DNA of 64,000 nt from NCBI GenBank assembly GCA_045631845.1, contig JAZQVM010000045.1:4875-68874 (forward strand). The letters are read 5' to 3'. Position 1 is the first letter of the stretch, and each line of letters starts with the position of its first letter. A model generated the notes under the pieces. The model searched no databases. It was not told the DNA's origin and saw only the letters and a program-made list of their open reading frames with translations. Of the stretch, positions 58,990 to 64,000 are shown one piece after another. The position numbers and the translations under genes were made by a program. The DNA is from CAKSHC01 sp045631845 (GTDB lineage Bacteria; Bacillota; Clostridia; Oscillospirales; UMGS1783).

Positions 58990-61900
58990 TTATTTAAAGT
59001 AATGAACAGCGGCTTCAAACATACGGATATCGTAGTTACCCGGCACATTCAGATACAAGCCCTCACCGATACGTTCACTGTGTCCCATCTTACCGAAGAC
59101 ACGACCGTCGGGCGAAGTGATACCCTCGACCGCATAAATCGAGCCGTTGGGATTAAAGTGAACATCGGCAGTGGCATTGCCGTCCAGATCCACATACTGG
59201 GTAGCGATCTGACCGTTTTCGGCCAGTTTTCGGATCAACTCCTCATCGGCAAGGAATCGACCCTCACCGTGAGAAATCGCAACATTATACACATCTCCCA
59301 CCTGTGTCAGCGCCAACCACGGCGACTTATTCGAAGCCACACGGGTACGAACAATGCGGGACTGGTGACGGCCGATGGTGTTATAGGTCAATGTCGGGCA
59401 GGATGCATCGGTATCGATGATCTTACCGTAAGGAACAAGACCCAGCTTAATCAATGCCTGGAAGCCGTTACAGATACCGCACATAAGTCCGTCACGGTTC
59501 TCCAACAGTTCGGTAACGCCCTCTTTTACTGCGCCGTTGCGGAAGAATGCCGTAATAAACTTACCGCTTCCATCCGGCTCATCGCCGCCCGAGAAACCAC
59601 CGGGCACGAAGACGACCTGCGAATCTTTCAGGCTCTTAACAAAGCGATCTACACTATCCTGAATTCCGCTTGCCGACAGGTTATTAATAACCAGAATTTC
59701 CGGCTCGGCACCGGCATCACGCACGGCTTTGGCACTATCATATTCACAGTTAGTACCAGGGAATACGGGAATGAGCACCTTGGGTTTAGCCACACGGATG
59801 GCGGGCGCTTTGCGCTCCCTACTCTCATAGGAGAAGTTGCACAGCGGCGTCTTCGCATCGGGAATATTGCAGGCAAAAACGCTTTCCAGTTTATCCTCAT
59901 ATACACCGAGCAGTTCCGACAGGGCAACGCTTTCCTTGCCACGGCAGATGCACTCGGCATCGGTAACTTCACCCAGATAGGTTGCATCGGCAATCTCGTC
60001 GGTAACTTCTACAACAAAGGAGGCATAGCCGTAACTAAACAATGTCTGATTATCCATAGCCGTATCCACATTCACGCCAAGCCCGTTACCGAAGGCCATC
60101 TTCATAATTGCCTCGGCAATACCGCCCAGCCCAAGCGTGTAACAGGATACCACTTTACCGGCACGCATAAGCTCGGTAACTTGGGCAAATACCTTGAGCA
60201 AGGAGTCGGTCTTGGGCAGGCCATTCTCATCATACTCGGGAGAGATCACATACAGTTTATTCCCTGCCTTCTTCAGTTCGGGAGAAACCATGTGCTGCAA
60301 TTTATCCGTAGTAACCGCAAAAGAAACCAAGGTAGGCGGCACATCGAGATCCTCAAACGAACCACTCATCGAGTCCTTACCTCCGATCGAGCCGATCTGC
60401 AGTTCTTTCTGCGCTTTAAATGCACCGAGCAGAGCGGCCAGCGGCTTACCCCAACGACGGGCATCCTTACCGGGCTTCTCAAAATATTCTTGGAAGGTCA
60501 AATACACATCCTCAAAAGAAGCTCCGCAAGCAATCAGCTTACAAACCGATTCCACAACCGCCAGATAGGCCGAGTGATAGGGGCTCTTTTCAGCGATGAA
60601 GGGGTTATAGCCCCAAGCCATCAAGGACACATCGTCGGTATGCTTCTGCTCTACCGAGATCTTCTGTACCATAGCCTGCACCGGCGTCAACTGATGCTTA
60701 CCGCCAAAGGGCATAAACACCGCACCGGCACCGATGGTCGAGTCAAACCGCTCCGAAAGACCACGCTTGGAGCAGATGTTCAGGTCGGCGGCCATCGCCT
60801 TGAAGTTACTTGCGAAATCGCCCGTTACCTTCTTTTCAAACGCTTCGGGTTTGGCGGGTTTGATATTAATGTGCTTGGATGCACCGTTGGAATTGAGAAA
60901 TTCACGGCTGATATCGACGATCTTCTTCCCGTTCCAGTTCATGACCAAACGGGCTTCTTCCTGCACCACAGCCACAGGGCAGGCCTGCAGGTTTTCCATA
61001 GCGGCCAGCGCCAAAAATGCCTCAACATTTTCTTTCTCAACCACAACCGCCATACGCTCCTGCGATTCGCTGATTGCCAGTTCGGTACCGTCAAGACCTT
61101 CATATTTCTTAGGCACAGCGTTCAGATCGATCTCCAGCCCGTCGGCCAATTCACCGATAGCAACCGATACACCGCCGGCGCCAAAGTCGTTACAACGCTT
61201 AATCATCTTGGTTGCGGTAGCATTACGGAACAAACGCTGGAGTTTACGCTCCTCGGGCGCATTACCTTTCTGCACTTCCGCCCCGCAGGTTTCCACTGAG
61301 TGGGCGTTATGCGCCTTGGAAGAACCGGTAGCACCACCGATACCGTCACGGCCGGTACTGCCGCCGAGCAGAATAACAACATCACCGGCAGACGGACGCT
61401 CACGACGTACATTCTCCTGCGGTGCCGCCGCAATAACTGCACCGATCTCCATGCGCTTAGCCGCATAGCCGGGGTGATACAGTTCATCTACAATACCCGT
61501 AGCCAGACCAATCTGGTTACCGTAAGAAGAGTAGCCTGCGGCAGCCGTTGTCACGATCTTACGCTGGGGCAACTTGCCTTGAATAGTCTCATTTACAGGC
61601 TTGAGCGGATCGGCCGCGCCGGTTACACGCATCGCACCGTAGACATAGGAGCGGCCCGACAGCGGATCACGGATCGCACCGCCGATACAGGTAGCCGCAC
61701 CGCCAAAAGGCTCAATCTCGGTCGGATGGTTATGGGTTTCATTCTTAAAGAGCAACAACCACGGCTCGTTCACACCGTCAACATTCACGTTGATCTTAAC
61801 GGTGCAGGCATTGATCTCTTCCGATTCATCCAGCTTATCCAGTTTGCCGTTTTTCTTGAGATATTTCACGGCAACCGTTGCCAAATCCATTAAGCAGACC

Positions 61901-62682
61901 GGCTTGGTACGACCGATCTCCTTGCGAACTGCCAGATATTCATCAAAGGTAGCCTGCAACAATTCATCCTCAAACACAACCGAATCAATCTCGGTGAGGA
62001 ATGTCGTATGACGGCAATGATCCGACCAATAGGTATCGATCATACGGATCTCGGTAATGGTAGGATCCCGATGCTCGCTGCGGAAATACTCCTGACAGAA
62101 CGCAATATCATCGGCATCCATAGCCAAACCGTAATCCTTAACAAAGGACTCCAAGCCCTCACGATCCAACTGACAGAAACCGTCCAAGGTGCGAACCTCA
62201 GTCGGAATCTCGTAGTTAGCAATCAGTGTTTCGGGCATGTCCAGAGAAGCTTCGCGAGCCTCAACGGGGTTGATAACATACTTTTTAATCTCTGCCACCT
62301 GCGCATCGGTCAAAGCACCCGACAAGATATACACCCTTGCCGTACGCACCGTCGGACGATCCCCCTGCGAGATAATCTGAATACACTGCGCGGCCGAATC
62401 GGCACGCTGATCAAACTGACCGGGCAGATACTCTACCGCAAACACGGTATCGGTATCGGCACAGGCAAACTTTGAGCTGACCGTATCCAACTGCGGCTCG
62501 GAAAAGACCGTCTGCTCGGCATAAGCAAACAGTTCGGGGGTGATGTTCTCTGCATCATACCGATTCAGAATACGAACATCGGTTAAACTTTCAATTCCAA
62601 GAAGCGAACGGGCATCGCTAAGCAATGACTTGGCTTCTGCGGCCAATTCCTTCTTTTTTTCTACATATACACGATAAACCAT
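58990..62682 (-). CDS. purL: Phosphoribosylformylglycinamidine synthase, single-chain
   Basis: Fourth step of purine synthesis in one 1230-residue chain. The N-terminal PurS-like part is followed by two synthetase halves (IDTYWSDHCRHTTFLTEI, KNETHNHPTEIEPFGG and GGKDSMSG regions). A C-terminal class I glutaminase domain has the nucleophile in LMCGICNGFQAL. ATG 62682 has GGAGGAATAAA upstream and begins 1 base after the purD stop. Single-chain PurL occurs in clostridia, streptococci and bifidobacteria instead of PurS/PurQ/PurL. Confidence 0.97.
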   Translation of the reverse strand: MVYRVYVEKKKELAAEAKSLLSDARSLLGIESLTDVRILNRYDAENITPELFAYAEQTVFSEPQLDTVSSKFACADTDTVFAVEYLPGQFDQRADSAAQCIQIISQGDRPTVRTARVYILSGALTDAQVAEIKKYVINPVEAREASLDMPETLIANYEIPTEVRTLDGFCQLDREGLESFVKDYGLAMDADDIAFCQEYFRSEHRDPTITEIRMIDTYWSDHCRHTTFLTEIDSVVFEDELLQATFDEYLAVRKEIGRTKPVCLMDLATVAVKYLKKNGKLDKLDESEEINACTVKINVNVDGVNEPWLLLFKNETHNHPTEIEPFGGAATCIGGAIRDPLSGRSYVYGAMRVTGAADPLKPVNETIQGKLPQRKIVTTAAAGYSSYGNQIGLATGIVDELYHPGYAAKRMEIGAVIAAAPQENVRRERPSAGDVVILLGGSTGRDGIGGATGSSKAHNAHSVETCGAEVQKGNAPEERKLQRLFRNATATKMIKRCNDFGAGGVSVAIGELADGLEIDLNAVPKKYEGLDGTELAISESQERMAVVVEKENVEAFLALAAMENLQACPVAVVQEEARLVMNWNGKKIVDISREFLNSNGASKHINIKPAKPEAFEKKVTGDFASNFKAMAADLNICSKRGLSERFDSTIGAGAVFMPFGGKHQLTPVQAMVQKISVEQKHTDDVSLMAWGYNPFIAEKSPYHSAYLAVVESVCKLIACGASFEDVYLTFQEYFEKPGKDARRWGKPLAALLGAFKAQKELQIGSIGGKDSMSGSFEDLDVPPTLVSFAVTTDKLQHMVSPELKKAGNKLYVISPEYDENGLPKTDSLLKVFAQVTELMRAGKVVSCYTLGLGGIAEAIMKMAFGNGLGVNVDTAMDNQTLFSYGYASFVVEVTDEIADATYLGEVTDAECICRGKESVALSELLGVYEDKLESVFACNIPDAKTPLCNFSYESRERKAPAIRVAKPKVLIPVFPGTNCEYDSAKAVRDAGAEPEILVINNLSASGIQDSVDRFVKSLKDSQVVFVPGGFSGGDEPDGSGKFITAFFRNGAVKEGVTELLENRDGLMCGICNGFQALIKLGLVPYGKIIDTDASCPTLTYNTIGRHQSRIVRTRVASNKSPWLALTQVGDVYNVAISHGEGRFLADEELIRKLAENGQIATQYVDLDGNATADVHFNPNGSIYAVEGITSPDGRVFGKMGHSERIGEGLYLNVPGNYDIRMFEAAVHYFK

Positions 62683-62683
62683 T

Positions 62684-63955
62684 TTATTCCTCCACAGTTG
62701 CCTGCAACGCACGGGCACCAATGTCATGGCGCCAGTATGCATTTTCAAAATCAACCCGATCCACCAAGGCGTACGCATCGGCAATTGCCTGCTTCAAGGT
62801 GCCGGCCACTGCCGTACAACCCAACACACGGCCGCCGTTGGTCACAATCCGGCCGTCCTTTTTCGCTGCGCCTGCCACATAGACCTGCGCCTCGATATCT
62901 TCGGGAATCGTCATAACAAAGCCTTTTTTGTAGGCCGTGGGATATCCCTCGGATGCCATGATAACACAACAAGCGTGCGCATTCTTAAATGCTACATCTA
63001 CCTGATCCAACGTACCGTTGGAAACTGCCTGCATAACCGTCAGCAAATCGCTCTCCAGCAAAGGCAATACCACCTGCGTTTCGGGATCGCCGAAGCGGCA
63101 GTTGTACTCAATAACCTTCGGGCCGTTGGGCGTGAGCATCAAGCCAAAATACAAGCACCCCTTAAAGGTACGCCCCTCCTCATTCATAGCCTGAATGGTG
63201 GGCAGGAAAATCTTTTCCATACACTCATCGGCAATCGCCTTGGTGTAATACGGATTGGGAGCCACCGTACCCATACCGCCGGTATTGAGTCCGGTATCGT
63301 TATCCCCCGCTCTCTTATGATCCATAGAAGACACCATGGGCACAACCGTTTTCCCATCGGTAAAGGACAGTACCGAAACCTCAGGGCCAGTCAAAAATTC
63401 TTCAATAACAATCTGATCGCCGCTGTTGCCGAACATTTTGTCCTGCATCATGCCGGTGACCGCTTCCTTGGCTTCCTCTAAGGTATTGGCAATAATAACA
63501 CCCTTACCTAATGCCAAGCCGTCAGCCTTAATAACTACCGGAATGGGCGCACTCTCCAGATAATCCAGCGCCGCCTGCATATCGGTAAAGACCTCATAGG
63601 CCGCCGTGGGAATCCCGTACTTCTTCATTAACTGCTTGGAGAAAACCTTACTACCCTCGATAATAGCCGCATTGGCACGAGGACCGAAACAAGGAATTCC
63701 TTTCGCCTCCAAAGCGTCTACGCAGCCTAATACCAGCGGATCATCGGGAGCCACGACCGCATAGTCGATCTGGTGCTCCACACCGAACGCCACAATAGCA
63801 TCAATATCTTTTGCCGCAATGTCCACGCATACGGCATCCTTTTCCATGCCCGCATTACCGGGCAGGGCGTAAATCACTTCTACAGACGGATTTTCTTTAA
63901 TCTTGCGGATGATGGCATGTTCTCTGCCACCGCCGCCGATAACCATTACCTTCAT
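62684..63955 (-). CDS. purD: Phosphoribosylamine--glycine ligase
   Basis: ATP-grasp enzyme making GAR, about 423 residues from ATG 63955 (GGAGG 6 bases upstream; an ATG at 63961 abuts that site). The N-terminal MVIGGGGREHAI, the ATP-grasp core VIKADGLALGKGV and the C-terminal NCRFGDPETQVVLPLLESDL are all present. It lies between purH and purL in the purine operon. Confidence 0.97.
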   Translation of the reverse strand: MKVMVIGGGGREHAIIRKIKENPSVEVIYALPGNAGMEKDAVCVDIAAKDIDAIVAFGVEHQIDYAVVAPDDPLVLGCVDALEAKGIPCFGPRANAAIIEGSKVFSKQLMKKYGIPTAAYEVFTDMQAALDYLESAPIPVVIKADGLALGKGVIIANTLEEAKEAVTGMMQDKMFGNSGDQIVIEEFLTGPEVSVLSFTDGKTVVPMVSSMDHKRAGDNDTGLNTGGMGTVAPNPYYTKAIADECMEKIFLPTIQAMNEEGRTFKGCLYFGLMLTPNGPKVIEYNCRFGDPETQVVLPLLESDLLTVMQAVSNGTLDQVDVAFKNAHACCVIMASEGYPTAYKKGFVMTIPEDIEAQVYVAGAAKKDGRIVTNGGRVLGCTAVAGTLKQAIADAYALVDRVDFENAYWRHDIGARALQATVEE

Positions 63956-63967
63956 CGACATCCTCCA

Positions 63968-64000
63968 TTAATGATGGAACAAACGCATACCCGTAAAGGC
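63968..64000 (-). CDS. purH: 3' end of purH (AICAR transformylase/IMP cyclohydrolase)
   Basis: Only the last 10 codons and the TAA are inside the window. They read AFTGMRLFHH, which matches the typical PurH C terminus (FTG-R-F-H type), and the position directly before purD is the usual one. Too short for certainty. Confidence 0.65.
   Translation of the reverse strand, partial: AFTGMRLFHH

Noticed and set aside
58966..61299. Long open frame of about 777 codons on the plus strand
   Set aside because: Fully antisense to purL, whose family match is unambiguous. The frame is rich in histidine, arginine and isoleucine, as expected of a shadow frame, and has no ribosome binding site.
1..64000. tRNA or rRNA genes, CRISPR arrays, insertion sequences, prophage genes
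   Set aside because: No cloverleaf, repeat-spacer array, transposase, integrase or phage gene was seen. Gene families and gene order look chromosomal and housekeeping throughout.

Overview
The window is a gene-dense bacterial chromosome segment with no gene-free stretch longer than about 200 bases. Gene content points to a spore-forming anaerobe of the class Clostridia. The evidence is a PolC-type replicase, an IspH-S1 ribosomal protein fusion, a complete Rnf complex, an alpha/beta-type SASP, SpmA/SpmB, a PdaB-like deacetylase, an AbrB-like regulator with a zinc ribbon, a single-chain PurL, PyrR, class II GalT and strong AGGAGG-type ribosome binding sites. Genus and species cannot be told from the sequence alone. 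Nearly all genes lie on the minus strand. The plus-strand exceptions are the htrA/two-component block, abrB, a TPR/DUF4037 pair and an AraC regulator.

Layout from left to right; minus-strand operons are transcribed from high to low coordinates. 1-7538: pyrH-frr-uppS-cdsA-dxr-rseP-ispG-polC, linking UMP, ribosome recycling, undecaprenyl and phospholipid precursors, the MEP pathway and replication. 7643-13000: an RpiR-type regulator heading a flavoprotein, cmk, plsC and the ispH-rpsA fusion. 13118-13297: SASP. 13424-15357: pdaB, a Mur-ligase-like protein without a P-loop, and an SSB-like protein. 15441-16466: a DapB-like amine dehydrogenase. 16558-21773: rnfCDGEAB. 21932-22696: a DUF6514-like gene and nrdR. 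22847-26798: a D,D-carboxypeptidase, rluB, an aminotransferase and a TIM-barrel protein. 26899-27075: rpsU.

27161-36476: smc-ftsY-rdgB-yhbY-nadD-yqeK-rsfS-leuS. 36631-37617: acpP-rnc. 37714-44020: an RNA methyltransferase, dprA, topA, trmFO and plsX. 44172-47604 (plus): htrA followed by an OmpR-type response regulator and its histidine kinase. 47590-48668: spmA-spmB, with abrB divergent. 49028-49585: a flavin reductase-like protein. 49694-51443 (plus): a TPR protein overlapping a DUF4037 nucleotidyltransferase-like gene. 51491-53459: pyrR-uraA behind an attenuator. 53650-56306: galK-galT, with a divergent AraC regulator. 57296-64000: purH (3' end only)-purD-purL-fhs.

The regulatory DNA is readable. 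Many intergenic gaps carry a sigma-A promoter or an intrinsic terminator. The most interesting points are a terminator/antiterminator switch before pyrR, Spo0A-box-like sites at the abrB and DUF6514-nrdR promoters, a perfect inverted repeat inside the rnf promoter, the TPR-DUF4037 pair, and the Mur-ligase-like protein in the pdaB operon. I saw no tRNA or rRNA gene, CRISPR array, insertion sequence or prophage.
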